Source of the DNA: JAKQDP01 sp964536975
GTDB lineage: Bacteria > Patescibacteriota > Patescibacteriia > 2-01-FULL-39-33
NCBI GenBank assembly: GCA_964536975.1
Contig: CAZHYS010000001.1
Span: 54,919 to 118,918 of the forward strand
Direction: 5' to 3'
Length of the DNA: 64,000 nucleotides
Shown: positions 8,720 to 16,777 of the stretch, piece by piece
How positions within the stretch are numbered: position 1 is the first letter of the stretch
How the letters are laid out: each line of letters begins with the position of its first letter
Notes under the pieces: model-generated
Database searches by the model: none
What the model saw: only the letters and a program-made list of their open reading frames with translations
Told to the model about the DNA's origin: nothing
Program-made: the position numbers and the translations under genes

Positions 8720-9427
8720 TTAATTTTCGTATCCGGTAAAATTTTCTTTTTTTATTCTTTCCGGCGGCACGCCGATTTCAACCAAGGCGCCAACAGCGGC
8801 CTCAACCATGGCCGCCGGTCCGGCGATCATATAGCAATCAGATCGCGTGTTGGTCCGATTACTGATGAGATTGGCGCTGATTTTTCTTTTTTCTCCCGGC
8901 CAATTTTTTTCTTCGGTCATTGTAAAAACAATTTCTATGTTTGGGTTGTTTTTTGCTAACTCGGTCAATTCGTCAAAAAAGGCGGTTGATCCTCGGTTGC
9001 GGTTGGAATAAATCAAGACGATTCGGTGGCCGGTTTTTTCGGCCGCGACATATTTTATCATACTCATAAAAGGCGTGATGCCGATTCCGCCGGCGATAAA
9101 TGCCAGTCGGCAGCCGGTTTCGGCGGGTAGGATAAAATCTCCGCCAACATTACCAACTTCCACTTCTTCGCCCAAGGCCATTTCCGCCAAGGTTTTTTTG
9201 AATCCGCTGCCAGTCAACCGGGTGGCGATGGTTATTAAGCCGCTTTCTTGCGGTGTGGAAACAATTGAAAAAATTCTATTATTGCCGCGCGAGTCGGAGT
9301 ATTTCAATTGCGGTATTGTCATAGTCAGATATTGTCCGGGCAAAAAAGACAAGGTTTCTTTTGCGCCAAAACTCGCCGCCAATGTATCGCGGGCGATAAT
9401 TTTTTTGTCTTTGAGTATTGCTATCAT
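8720..9427 (-). CDS. FAD/NAD(P)-binding ferredoxin-reductase-type oxidoreductase
   Basis: This flavoprotein of about 235 residues has the FAD domain motif FLPGQYLTM, RIFSIVSTP, and the NAD(P)-binding segment AFIAGGIGITPFMSMI. It ends in the conserved KENFTGYEN stretch and has no iron-sulfur cluster domain, so it resembles the reductase module of multi-component systems. I place the start at the ATG on 9427, one base after the stop of the upstream membrane-protein gene; an in-frame start further upstream would lie inside that gene. The tight coupling suggests it donates electrons to, or reduces metal for, the membrane protein. That role is inference. Confidence 0.82.
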   Translation of the reverse strand: MIAILKDKKIIARDTLAASFGAKETLSFLPGQYLTMTIPQLKYSDSRGNNRIFSIVSTPQESGLITIATRLTGSGFKKTLAEMALGEEVEVGNVGGDFILPAETGCRLAFIAGGIGITPFMSMIKYVAAEKTGHRIVLIYSNRNRGSTAFFDELTELAKNNPNIEIVFTMTEEKNWPGEKRKISANLISNRTNTRSDCYMIAGPAAMVEAAVGALVEIGVPPERIKKENFTGYEN

Positions 9428-9428
9428 A

Positions 9429-9905
9429 TTAGGCAGTAAAGCCCCTAATAGCGTTGCCGATGAAATAACTGGCGACAATCACCAAAATAGCAATGATAAG
9501 ATGCTCGGCAATTACTGGCAGGGGATGGTGATGATTATTTTTGGCCATCAGATAGTTGGCGATTATTAGGACCAGAATTCCCCAACCAATGCAGATGCCG
9601 ACCGCTATTGGCAGAGAAAAGGCAAGAATTGGCACGACAAAAGTCAAGGCAAAAATAAATTTTGCCAAGAAAGTGAAAATAGTTGCTTGCCAGATTTCTT
9701 TGGCCGAGTGGACATTTTCTGCTTCTTCGGATACATGGATGCCCAGCGCGTCCGATAGAGCGTCGGACACGGCGATGATGATAATGCCGCCAATGACGAC
9801 CAGCGCCGACTGAGTGCCGGAATTAAGTCCGACAATAAGTCCCAGGGTTGTGATAATGCCGGAGGTAAGCCCGAAGCCCACTCCTTTTTTGACGGAGAGA
9901 TTCAT
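9429..9905 (-). CDS. VIT1/CCC1-like membrane protein
   Basis: A 158-residue protein with about five hydrophobic segments. The N-terminal GFGLTSGIITTLGLIVGLNSGT strongly recalls the first helix of the VIT1/CCC1 iron/manganese transporter family, and a polar stretch ALGIHVSEEAENVHSAKEI follows as in the family's cytosolic arm. A His-rich NNHHHPLP loop precedes the last helix. The protein is shorter than typical family members, which usually exceed 200 residues. It is coupled to a flavin reductase gene downstream, which would suit metal handling. The assignment rests on sequence resemblance only. Confidence 0.6.
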   Translation of the reverse strand: MNLSVKKGVGFGLTSGIITTLGLIVGLNSGTQSALVVIGGIIIIAVSDALSDALGIHVSEEAENVHSAKEIWQATIFTFLAKFIFALTFVVPILAFSLPIAVGICIGWGILVLIIANYLMAKNNHHHPLPVIAEHLIIAILVIVASYFIGNAIRGFTA

Positions 9906-9926
9906 GGGAATTTTTGGTTAAGTAAA

Positions 9927-10529
9927 TTATAATAACCTATTTTTTTGCAAGAAGCTTTTTATCGCCAGAAATATCTTTTTGTGTCCTTGAGAATTAGAAT
10001 GCAGGCCGTCATCCAAGTCATCAATAGTCAAAAGATCAAAAATTTCCAAAAAATAGACTTGGTTTTTCTCGGAAAGCTCTTTCAGTTTTTGGTTGTATAA
10101 AGAAAGATGTTTGTTAAAATAGTGATAATCCGTTTCCCAGGGAATCGGCGCGGCCTTTGATTCGTCAACTTTTTTACAGCCGCAAAAAACTATTTTATCG
10201 GTAAACTTTTTTGACTTATCTATGAGCTGCTGGATATTCTTTTCAAATTCCTCAGCGGCGACCATTTGCCGGTTTTGCGATTTTATGAAGATGGAGTCAT
10301 TGTCGCCGATTGAAAAAATAATAACCGCCGGCTGCCTAGCTTCTGCTTCCACATCAAACCTGGCCAATAATTCTCTGGTCGTATCTCCGGAGACGCCAAG
10401 ATTGTAGACAAACATGTCTTTGTCTTGGGAATCAATAAATAATCGCAAACGATTGACCCAGCCGCCTTTTTCTTTGTCCCACGCGCCCCAGGTTGAGCTG
10501 GCGCCAAAAATGCAAATATTCTGTTCCAT
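9927..10529 (-). CDS. SGNH/GDSL-family hydrolase
   Basis: A 200-residue cytosolic SGNH hydrolase without a signal peptide. The four blocks are visible: ICIFGASSTWGAW with the nucleophile Ser in block I, LGVSGDTTRELL with the block II Gly, FSIGDND with the block III Asn, and DGLHSNSQGH with the Asp-x-x-His pair of block V. Members are esterases or acyl hydrolases acting on lipids, sugars or thioesters; the substrate cannot be read from sequence. It lies 14 bases downstream of the glutamine synthetase gene on the same strand, so the two are probably co-transcribed. Confidence 0.85.
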   Translation of the reverse strand: MEQNICIFGASSTWGAWDKEKGGWVNRLRLFIDSQDKDMFVYNLGVSGDTTRELLARFDVEAEARQPAVIIFSIGDNDSIFIKSQNRQMVAAEEFEKNIQQLIDKSKKFTDKIVFCGCKKVDESKAAPIPWETDYHYFNKHLSLYNQKLKELSEKNQVYFLEIFDLLTIDDLDDGLHSNSQGHKKIFLAIKSFLQKNRLL

Positions 10530-10543
10530 GCGATAGTATTACT

Positions 10544-11869
10544 TTAATAAATATCCGAATATTTTTTTCTTTCCCAATCAGTCACTTGTGTAGCAAATTC
10601 ATTCCACTCTTTATTTTTGACATAGAGATATTTTTCCAACAAATCTCGGCCAAGCACCTTTTCAATCAGCGGATCTCTCGCCATCTCGCCGAGCGCTTCT
10701 TTGAGCGAAGTCGGCAAAGTGTCAATATTTTTCCGACTCAAATCGTCGCCGTCAAAATCATAAACATTTTCTTCTACTGCTTCCGGCGCTGCTGATTTTT
10801 CTCGGATTCCTTCCAGGCCGCTGGCAATCATCACGGCGAAGGCCAGATAGGGATTGCAAGTCGGGTCGGGACAGCGCAATTCTATCCGGGCGGCATCTTG
10901 CTTGTCGGCGTGAAAGCGGGGGACGCGGATAAGCGCCGAGCGGTTCATTCCCGCCCAAGTGATATACACCGGCGCTTCAAAGCCGGAAACCAGCCGCTTG
11001 TAGGAATTGACCGTCGGGCACAAAATGGCGCTCATTGCTTTGATGTGCTTCATCTGTCCGGCGATAAAGCGGTAGGCGGTTTCCGACAGCCGGTATTTGT
11101 TGTCTTTATTATAGAACAAATTCTGGTTTTTTTCTTTGTCAAACAGGCTCTGATGGATGTGCATGCCCGAGCCGGCCGCGTTCATGATCGGCTTGGGAAT
11201 AAAAGTCGCTTTAAGACCGTGCCGCTGGGCAATTTTTTTGACCGTGTATTTCAGCGTCAGAACTTTGTCGGCGATATTCAGCGCGTTGCCATATTTGAAA
11301 TCTATCTCGTATTGCCCTTGGCCGACCTCGTGGTGGGAAGTCTCCACTTCAATGCCGAATTGTTGCAAGGCGGAGGCAACCTCTTTAATGAATTTATAGC
11401 CCTCATGGGAAGAAAAATCAAAATAGCCGCTGTAATCAATCGGCGCGTCTTGGCCGCCATCATCCTTAAACAAATAAAACTCCGCCTCCGGGCCGACCTT
11501 CGCTTCGTATCCAGCCGCTGTCGCGTCGGCGATGATTTTTTTCAGAATAAAACGCGGGTCGCCGGCAAACGGCTGTCCGTCCGGGCTATAAATGTCACAG
11601 ATTATTCGCGCGGTTTTGCCGTTTTCCGCCAGCCAGGGCACGGGCGAATAAGTGGCCAGATCCGGTTTCAAAAATAAATCGCTTTCTTGAATGCGGGCAA
11701 ATCCTTCTACTGACGAGCCATCAAACCAGACGCCGTTTTCAATGGCGTTTTTGGCGCCGGCCGCCGGGATGATTATTTCTTTGACGACTCCCAATAAATC
11801 GGTAAATTGCAGGGTAATGAATTCAATTCCATCCTCCTTAAGACGAGACAAGATTTCTTCAGTGCTCAT
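10544..11869 (-). CDS. glnA: Glutamine synthetase type I (alpha-like)
   Basis: Glutamine synthetase makes glutamine from glutamate, ammonia and ATP and is a dodecamer in the cytosol. The 441-residue protein carries FTDLLGVVKE, WFDGSSVEGFARI, EVGQGQYEID, the NAAGSGMHIHQSLF ATP/glutamate loop, KRLVSGFEAPVYI and the RIELRCPDPTCNPYLA segment. The length fits the GSI-alpha group. The position that is an adenylylated Tyr in GSI-beta (KNLYDLP) reads KNIDTLP, so adenylylation control is not expected. A TATAAT box on the minus strand at 11895-11900 lies about 25 bases before the ATG. It diverges from the GT4 gene. Confidence 0.95.
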   Translation of the reverse strand: MSTEEILSRLKEDGIEFITLQFTDLLGVVKEIIIPAAGAKNAIENGVWFDGSSVEGFARIQESDLFLKPDLATYSPVPWLAENGKTARIICDIYSPDGQPFAGDPRFILKKIIADATAAGYEAKVGPEAEFYLFKDDGGQDAPIDYSGYFDFSSHEGYKFIKEVASALQQFGIEVETSHHEVGQGQYEIDFKYGNALNIADKVLTLKYTVKKIAQRHGLKATFIPKPIMNAAGSGMHIHQSLFDKEKNQNLFYNKDNKYRLSETAYRFIAGQMKHIKAMSAILCPTVNSYKRLVSGFEAPVYITWAGMNRSALIRVPRFHADKQDAARIELRCPDPTCNPYLAFAVMIASGLEGIREKSAAPEAVEENVYDFDGDDLSRKNIDTLPTSLKEALGEMARDPLIEKVLGRDLLEKYLYVKNKEWNEFATQVTDWERKKYSDIY

Positions 11870-11925
11870 ACTTTGACGAAAATGTTTTAAAAATATTATA
11901 CTTAAACCATACTAATCTTACTTTA

Positions 11926-13092
11926 ATGGAAGCAAAAAATCAACTTCCCCGGGTCGCCATTGTCGTTTGCGCTTGGCCGCCCCAGGGCGGCGGTATCGGC
12001 AATAATGCCTACTATCACGCTAAGCGCCTGCCTGCCCTCGGCTACCGGACGACGGTATTCACGCCGGATTTTCCCAAGATCAAAAAACTCAAAGCGGAAA
12101 GATTTTCGCTGGAATATCTGCCGGTCGTTCTGCCGCTCGGTAAGGCGGGGTTTCTTTTTTCGCTAATGAAAAAATTGGCGGATTTTGACATCATTCATCT
12201 TTACTATCCGTTTTTTGGCACTGACCTGATCGTTTGGTGGTTTAAGATTTTTAATCGCCGGCCAAAATTGGTACTGCATTATGAAATGGATCCGGTCGGC
12301 CGCGGCGGCAAGAAGATTCTTTTTTGGATTTATATCAAATTATTTCTCGGAGTAGTCGTAAAAGCCAGCGACGCGGTCGGTGTTCTGTCGTGGGACAATG
12401 CCAGGAATTCTTATCTCAAAAAATATCTCAAGAAATATCCGCGGAAATTCGTTCATCTGCCCAACGGCGTGGATGTTAATATCTTTCGACCCGGCCTGAA
12501 ATATTCAGCGCTCAAAGATGGGCTGGGCATTGCCGCCGGGGAAAAAGTGATTGCTTTTGCCGGCGGCTTGGGGCGACTTCATTTTTTCAAGGGCGTGGAT
12601 GTCTTGTTGCGGGCGTTTAAAAAATTGCCCGGCCGGAGAAACAAATTGCTCATCATCGGCGATGGCGATAAGCGGGCTGATTACGAAAATTTGGCGCGAG
12701 AGCTCGGCTTGGCTGATCGGGTGATTTTTACCGGCTGGGTGGCCAATGAAGATTTGCCTGGCTACTACAATCTGGCGGATGTTTTTGTCCTGCCGTCTAC
12801 GGCGCGGACAGAAAGCTTTGGTATTGTCGCGGCCGAAGCCCAGGCCTGCGGCGTGCCGGCGATTGTCAGTGATTGGCCGGGAGCACGGGAGACGATTATT
12901 GACGGTCAGACCGGCCTTTTGGCTCGGCCGAAAGACGAAGACGACTTGGCGGCCAAGATTTCCCGATTGCTGGCCGACAAAGATTTGCGGCGGGAAATGT
13001 CTCTGGCCGGCCGTCGGCGAGTGGAGGAGTCGTATGATTGGGACAAAGTGATCAAAAAGATAGACGAGGTTTATAGAAAATTATTGAACTAA
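11926..13092 (+). CDS. Family 4 glycosyltransferase
   Basis: A GT-B enzyme of 388 residues. The N-terminal domain has the glycine-rich WPPQGGGIGNNAYYHA acceptor loop, and the C-terminal domain has IAFAGGLGRLHFFKGVDVLL, VIFTGWVANEDLPGYY and the retaining-GT signature ESFGIVAAEAQACGVPAIVSD. The family uses nucleotide sugars to build lipid-linked or surface glycans. It is divergently arranged with glnA. Repeat DNA follows the stop codon. Confidence 0.9.
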   Translation: MEAKNQLPRVAIVVCAWPPQGGGIGNNAYYHAKRLPALGYRTTVFTPDFPKIKKLKAERFSLEYLPVVLPLGKAGFLFSLMKKLADFDIIHLYYPFFGTDLIVWWFKIFNRRPKLVLHYEMDPVGRGGKKILFWIYIKLFLGVVVKASDAVGVLSWDNARNSYLKKYLKKYPRKFVHLPNGVDVNIFRPGLKYSALKDGLGIAAGEKVIAFAGGLGRLHFFKGVDVLLRAFKKLPGRRNKLLIIGDGDKRADYENLARELGLADRVIFTGWVANEDLPGYYNLADVFVLPSTARTESFGIVAAEAQACGVPAIVSDWPGARETIIDGQTGLLARPKDEDDLAAKISRLLADKDLRREMSLAGRRRVEESYDWDKVIKKIDEVYRKLLN

Positions 13093-13100
13093 TAGGCCGT

Positions 13101-13158
13101 ACCCTCCCCTTTTACAACCTGCCTGCCGGTAGGCAGGGGGGAGGGTCAGGGAGGGGTA
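13101..13158. repeat. Interspersed CTCCCC...GGGGAG repeat with inner palindrome
   Basis: A CCCTCCCCTTTT arm and a GGGAGGGTCAGGGAGGGG arm enclose a CCTGCC-GGTAGGCAGG palindrome. It belongs to the same family as the copies inside coding sequence at 17862-17896 and 31009-31041, and the intergenic copy at 42907-42946. Confidence 0.7.
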
Positions 13159-13227
13159 ATTGAGGTAAGATTAAAAGGAAACCAAAAGAGCAAAATATTA
13201 TTTATAATCATAAAAATTTGAAGTCAT

Positions 13228-13632
13228 ATGATATCTTCTAGTATTAATTTCAAAGCATTGATTTTATGGCTGACCGCGGTCGTTTGGATGGGATTGATTT
13301 TTTATCTTTCCTCCATTCCCAGTTTTCCGGTGGATTTGACGGACGAAGGATATGATATCACTTCTTCCATTGTCCATGTGGTGATTTATTTTGTCTTGGC
13401 TTGGCTGTTTATTGCCGCTTTGCGGTCGTCCGGCGTCAGAGCCGGCCGCGCTTTTTTTGGCGGATTTCTTTTGGCCATTGTTTACGGCGCGACAGACGAA
13501 TGGCACCAGTCTTTTGTTATTGGCCGCGAAGCGCACTTGAGCGATTGGCTGCTGGACGTCGCTGGCGCTTATATAATTTTGAGTTTTTATACCTATCGCC
13601 ACCGCCGGAAAAATCAGTTAAAATCGCATTGA
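13228..13632 (+). CDS. VanZ-like family membrane protein
   Basis: A 134-residue protein with four hydrophobic segments and the VanZ-like hallmarks: WMGLIFYLSSIP after helix 1, HVVIYFVLAWL in helix 2, and the conserved YGATDEWHQSFVIGREAHLSDWLLDVAG segment before helix 4. VanZ-like proteins are small integral membrane proteins. The founding member raises teicoplanin resistance, but most homologues have no known role. It appears to stand alone, with repeat DNA upstream and the orphan cassette downstream. Confidence 0.85.
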   Translation: MISSSINFKALILWLTAVVWMGLIFYLSSIPSFPVDLTDEGYDITSSIVHVVIYFVLAWLFIAALRSSGVRAGRAFFGGFLLAIVYGATDEWHQSFVIGREAHLSDWLLDVAGAYIILSFYTYRHRRKNQLKSH

Positions 13633-13657
13633 CATTTTCCTCTTTTGGCGTTAAGAT
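13629..13657 (+). promoter_or_regulatory. Promoter of the orphan cassette
   Basis: TTGACA, 17 bases, TAAGAT. It overlaps the stop codon of the VanZ-like gene and lies about 100 bases before the ATG at 13764, leaving a fairly long untranslated leader. Confidence 0.65.
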
Positions 13658-13763
13658 ATGGCGATTGGGAGGAAATGTTCCTTTCACTACGCAATATGGG
13701 AAACAATCACTATCCGCTTGGCGCGGCTGGTGAGGTAACAGGGAAAATAGGAGGATAGGTTCT

Positions 13764-14336
13764 ATGTCCGAGGGAAAAGATGGTGCAAGTAACGCGCAGG
13801 GAAATCAAGATGGAAGATTGGCTCCGGCAGAATACATTAAGGGTATCTTTGCGCAGTTTGAGCAAGAACCACAAGATGAAAGGAGAAAGATCTCCAGTTT
13901 ATTGGTTGGTGCCATTGGAGACAAAAGAGCAGCACAGGAGGAGGCGTTGGCCGCCATGCAGGCGGCTTGCTTCGTTGATGTGTTTCAGTTGTTGGTTAAG
14001 GAGGGGGTTCTAAACAAAATCCACTCGGAACGGGATCCGGTCGGGGAATGTGATGAACCGGGTTGGCGTGCCCACTACCTGCTGACTCATGGCAGAATTC
14101 CGGTATTTCCTCTTGAGGAAAGGTTTACGGGCCGGGAGCACGACGAAAGCGAGTTCAAACAGCCACGATGGCTGCAGATAGTGATGGATGAATTGCGAGG
14201 TAGGGATTGGGATCCTTCCATTCTGGTTTATGTTTTTGCCGAATCTGGTATCGGCAATCATCGCATGGTTGATTTATGCGTCGCCGACCCGAGACAGCCG
14301 GCCACGGAACAACCAGGGAAGCAAGAAGGAGAATGA
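13764..14336 (+). CDS. Orphan protein 1 of cassette, function unknown
   Basis: I do not recognise this 190-residue hydrophilic protein. It has a Gln/Gly-rich N terminus (residues 1-22), a helical middle (FEQEPQDERRKISSLLVGAIGDKRAAQEEALAAM), a central WRAHYLLTHGRIPVFPLEERF segment and a Pro/Gln/Glu-rich tail. There is no signal peptide or membrane segment. The start is set by AGGAGG at 13749-13754, 9 bases before the ATG. It leads a three-gene run with the next two genes. Confidence 0.75.
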   Translation: MSEGKDGASNAQGNQDGRLAPAEYIKGIFAQFEQEPQDERRKISSLLVGAIGDKRAAQEEALAAMQAACFVDVFQLLVKEGVLNKIHSERDPVGECDEPGWRAHYLLTHGRIPVFPLEERFTGREHDESEFKQPRWLQIVMDELRGRDWDPSILVYVFAESGIGNHRMVDLCVADPRQPATEQPGKQEGE

Positions 14337-14338
14337 CA

Positions 14339-14788
14339 ATGCCAACTAGAGAATTGCTAAAAGTGGTAGCTCGGGGGGCATCTCGACCCGCCAGTACCAG
14401 AAGAAGCAGAAGGCCGGTCAAAGACATTGACCCGGCTGTTACGACTAGTCAGTACTTTTGGCCATTTTTTAGTCCTGATGCGGCCGCGCAGTTTCCTAGT
14501 AATCTGGAAGTCAACGACAAGATCAATATGCTTGAGTGGCTATTGGCCATCGCCAAAGCCATGCGGGAAAAGACCGAGACGGGATATCGGGCCGATAAGC
14601 CCTTAACCATCATCAACCCAAGTCTCGGTGGCGTGGGACGAATTCCGGAATCGGTTAAGGAAATTCTCCAAGCCAGCGGTTGGCCAGTGGAGGAGAAAGA
14701 AGGTGGAGAATATACCACCCACATTATCTTGACGCCGATCGGCTTGGCTGAACCAAAACAACAAGAGGAGAAAGGAGATGGAGTATGA
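14339..14788 (+). CDS. Orphan protein 2 of cassette, paralogue of the next gene
   Basis: A protein of 149 residues with a basic N terminus (RGASRPASTRRSRRPVKD) and a C-terminal domain of about 90 residues. The domain can be aligned by eye with the next product: a helix (MLEWLLAIAKAMREKTETGY against ILAILWILAERLLYEATQDY), then a KP pair, then a GW...LTPI ending. The ATG at 14339 is 2 bases after the previous stop and is preceded by GAAGGAGA; an in-frame earlier ATG inside the previous gene lacks such a site. No known family is recognised. Confidence 0.72.
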   Translation: MPTRELLKVVARGASRPASTRRSRRPVKDIDPAVTTSQYFWPFFSPDAAAQFPSNLEVNDKINMLEWLLAIAKAMREKTETGYRADKPLTIINPSLGGVGRIPESVKEILQASGWPVEEKEGGEYTTHIILTPIGLAEPKQQEEKGDGV

Positions 14789-15126
14789 GTGGGACTATTA
14801 ACTCAAAGCCCAATCTGCCAACGGAACTATTTCCGGCGTCGTGGGTTGTCCGTAACAGTGGGGCGGAGGGCTGCAAAATTATCGTGGACATTTTGGCCAT
14901 ACTATGGATTCTCGCTGAGAGGTTGCTGTATGAGGCAACCCAGGACTACAAAGGAGAAAAGCCTGTCCGTCTCCCGCCTCTCCCGGATGACATGTCAAAA
15001 CTGTGGGATCAGCTGAACATCCCGACGCTGTTTGCTCAGCGATTCGGCTGGTTCGCGGAAATGCAAGAGGACGGCAGCATTCTCTTGACGCCGATAACGA
15101 TCGAGCCAGAGGATTTGGAGCCATGA
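14785..15126 (+). CDS. Orphan protein 3 of cassette, paralogue of the previous gene
   Basis: A 113-residue protein whose start overlaps the previous stop in an ATGA, with AAAGGAG upstream. It has a hydrophobic helix (IIVDILAILWILAERLL) followed by DYKGEKPVRLPPLP and a C-terminal segment FGWFAEMQEDGSILLTPI. Both parts match the layout of the preceding product, which suggests tandem duplication of a small domain. No known family is recognised. A strong terminator ends the three-gene unit. Confidence 0.72.
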   Translation: MSGTINSKPNLPTELFPASWVVRNSGAEGCKIIVDILAILWILAERLLYEATQDYKGEKPVRLPPLPDDMSKLWDQLNIPTLFAQRFGWFAEMQEDGSILLTPITIEPEDLEP

Positions 15127-15151
15127 CGATCGGCTCCGCTTTAGATATTCG

Positions 15152-15185
15152 CCCCGACGCGCAGTTTGCGTCGGGGTTCTTTTTT
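15152..15185 (+). terminator. Rho-independent terminator of the three-gene unit
   Basis: CCCCGACGC stem, 7-base loop, GCGTCGGGG, then a T-rich tail (TTCTTTTTT). Confidence 0.92.
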
Positions 15186-15214
15186 ATAAAATTTTAATCT
15201 GTGATTTTTCACCC

Positions 15215-15243
15215 TTGACTATTTGCTGTATTTTTGTTAAACT
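15215..15243 (+). promoter_or_regulatory. Promoter of the second cassette unit
   Basis: TTGACT, 17 bases, TAAACT, just downstream of the preceding terminator and about 60 bases before the ATG at 15302. Confidence 0.6.
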
Positions 15244-15301
15244 AAGAAGTTGAAAGTCGTTCCTTAAACCATGGATGGAACATTATTGGGAGGGCCTGAT
15301 T

Positions 15302-15625
15302 ATGTCGAGAAGAATGATTGTTTGTTCCGATGAAGATCGCCAAACGATTGGGATCAGTGATCTTTTGGCAATCAACTTTGACGGCGGGTTAGTCGTTTTT
15401 CAAGGTCAGCGTTGGCGAGTCAAAGTTCGTCCGCCCGGAAGCGATAAGGGGAGCTGGCAGCATGTCGCTTTTTTCTTTGATGAGGAGAAGGCGAATGAAT
15501 GTCGCGATTGGATTAATCGTTTGGATCCCCATTGGGAGGCCGAGGTGGTGGAATTGGGAAAAACCGCGCGGGAAATCGCCGGACACAATAGTAATCGGAA
15601 AGGAGAGAGGTGTCATGTCGGATAA
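15302..15625 (+). CDS. Orphan protein 4 of cassette, function unknown
   Basis: A 107-residue protein with no recognised family. It is beta-rich in the middle (GGLVVFQGQRWRVKVRPPG) and ends with a charged helix. I chose the ATG at 15302 because GGGAGG (15288-15293) lies 8 bases before it; an in-frame ATG at 15275 has no such site. The end overlaps the next gene by 11 bases. Confidence 0.7.
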   Translation: MSRRMIVCSDEDRQTIGISDLLAINFDGGLVVFQGQRWRVKVRPPGSDKGSWQHVAFFFDEEKANECRDWINRLDPHWEAEVVELGKTAREIAGHNSNRKGERCHVG

Positions 15626-16355
15626 GAAAAGATTTCGGAGGGTGTTGATCGTTGGTCGGGTCGTGGATGGCGACGAAAAGCTACTCGAGGTGGTTAAGTC
15701 GTCTCTGGGTGAATGGTATAAGACTCGTTTTCTCGAAGTCCTTTTGCTTGCGGTTTTGCAGGCAGAGAGAAAAGAGGTAGATTGCGTCGTTTTGTCCTTG
15801 ATTGAGTCACCTTGGACAACACGTGAACGGCAAGTTATTATACCAACCTTTAAGTGTTTTGACTCAGGTGCACCCGAAGAGGCTTTGCCGGACAACGGTC
15901 TTCGGGCGGCGATCGCGGTCAGGTCCATTAACCCGAGCTTGCCGATCGTACTGATCGTGCCGACAGAGGAGATCGCGGCCGAGCTGAAAGAGTATTGCGA
16001 CGGCAATTCAATCCAACTCTTTGCCAAGCCATTTGATCCGAAGGTGTTAGCCAAAGCGATTGAAAGAGAGACAGAGCGCGGGGAGACCTTCAACCTTCAT
16101 CTTTCAGATGGACTTTGGGGCCTTTCTTACCACGCTGCTACTGATCACGGGACACGAATTTTGGACGAACTTCCTCCCGGTCGGCATGTCGCCTTGAGGG
16201 TTCCCGATCCATTCGGCCAAGGCGATGCGTGTTTGGTGGTACCCGGGTCTGACTGGTTCTTGCCAGAGGCAATGCTCCAGTTCTACGCCGATGGTAACAT
16301 TGGATTCGCCGGGGCGTATCCTCTTGTGGAAATCAAACCGGCGAAAACAGTATGA
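15615..16355 (+). CDS. Degenerate response-regulator receiver-like protein with unknown C-terminal domain
   Basis: A 246-residue protein. Residues 9-150 have the alternating beta/alpha pattern of a CheY-like receiver: VLIVGRVVDGDEKLL, DCVVLSLIES, LPIVLIVPTEE and the FAKPFDP segment with the conserved Lys138-Pro139. The position expected for the phospho-acceptor Asp (after DCVVL) is Ser61, so it is probably not phosphorylated. Residues 155-246 form an unrecognised domain with aromatic and acidic residues, not a DNA-binding helix-turn-helix. The ATG at 15615 follows AGGAGAG; longer in-frame starts fall inside the previous gene. The receiver assignment is by pattern, not by search. Confidence 0.68.
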   Translation: MSDKKRFRRVLIVGRVVDGDEKLLEVVKSSLGEWYKTRFLEVLLLAVLQAERKEVDCVVLSLIESPWTTRERQVIIPTFKCFDSGAPEEALPDNGLRAAIAVRSINPSLPIVLIVPTEEIAAELKEYCDGNSIQLFAKPFDPKVLAKAIERETERGETFNLHLSDGLWGLSYHAATDHGTRILDELPPGRHVALRVPDPFGQGDACLVVPGSDWFLPEAMLQFYADGNIGFAGAYPLVEIKPAKTV

Positions 16356-16364
16356 CGTCGTTGA

Positions 16365-16404
16365 CTGTCGGCGCGCAAGCGAACGCGTGCCGGCAGTTTT
16401 TTTG
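16365..16404 (+). terminator. Terminator of the cassette
   Basis: A 12-pair stem (CTGTCGGCGCGC with GCGTGCCGGCAG), 8-base loop, then seven T. Confidence 0.85.
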
Positions 16405-16777
16405 TTTGTCATATCCAATTATAATTTAATAAAACTTTCAATCTCCAATAATTGTATTTTTGCATCCCTATGCGACCATTAATAAATATTGTGCTAATTT
16501 TATGCGAAAGCGAGCGCTAAAAATTTTCGCAAGCGAAGCGTCAGAAAATTTTAGCGAGCGAAGCATAAAATTTAGCCATGATTTATTACCGGTCGCGACT
16601 TTTGCGCCACTTTTCTAGAAAAGTGGCATAAAAAAATAATTTATTTTTAAAATAAGATCGCCACGTCTACCACGGCACCCATATCCACCACAGGCGGACA
16701 TGCCCTCATATTCCATTTCCTAATTCCTAACTCCCTCCCCATTTCTCTTTTCTTCCAAAATAAGTTAAAATAGCCGT
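16405..16777. repeat. Gene-free stretch with hairpin repeats
   Basis: About 370 bases without a supported gene. Bases 16498-16570 form a long imperfect inverted repeat with TTTTATGC and GCATAAAA at its ends. Bases 16606-16627 are a perfect 22-base palindrome (GCCACTTTTCT half). Bases 16712-16735 are a 7-bp-periodic tract (CCTAATT/CCTAACT). A TAAAAT box at 16766-16771 lies 6 bases before the next ATG. Confidence 0.7.

Noticed and set aside
10898..11677. A 259-codon frame opposite glnA
   Set aside because: Antisense shadow of a highly conserved enzyme gene; its product has no family features, and long antisense frames also occur opposite rmuC (21662-22453) and gyrB (62605-63504).
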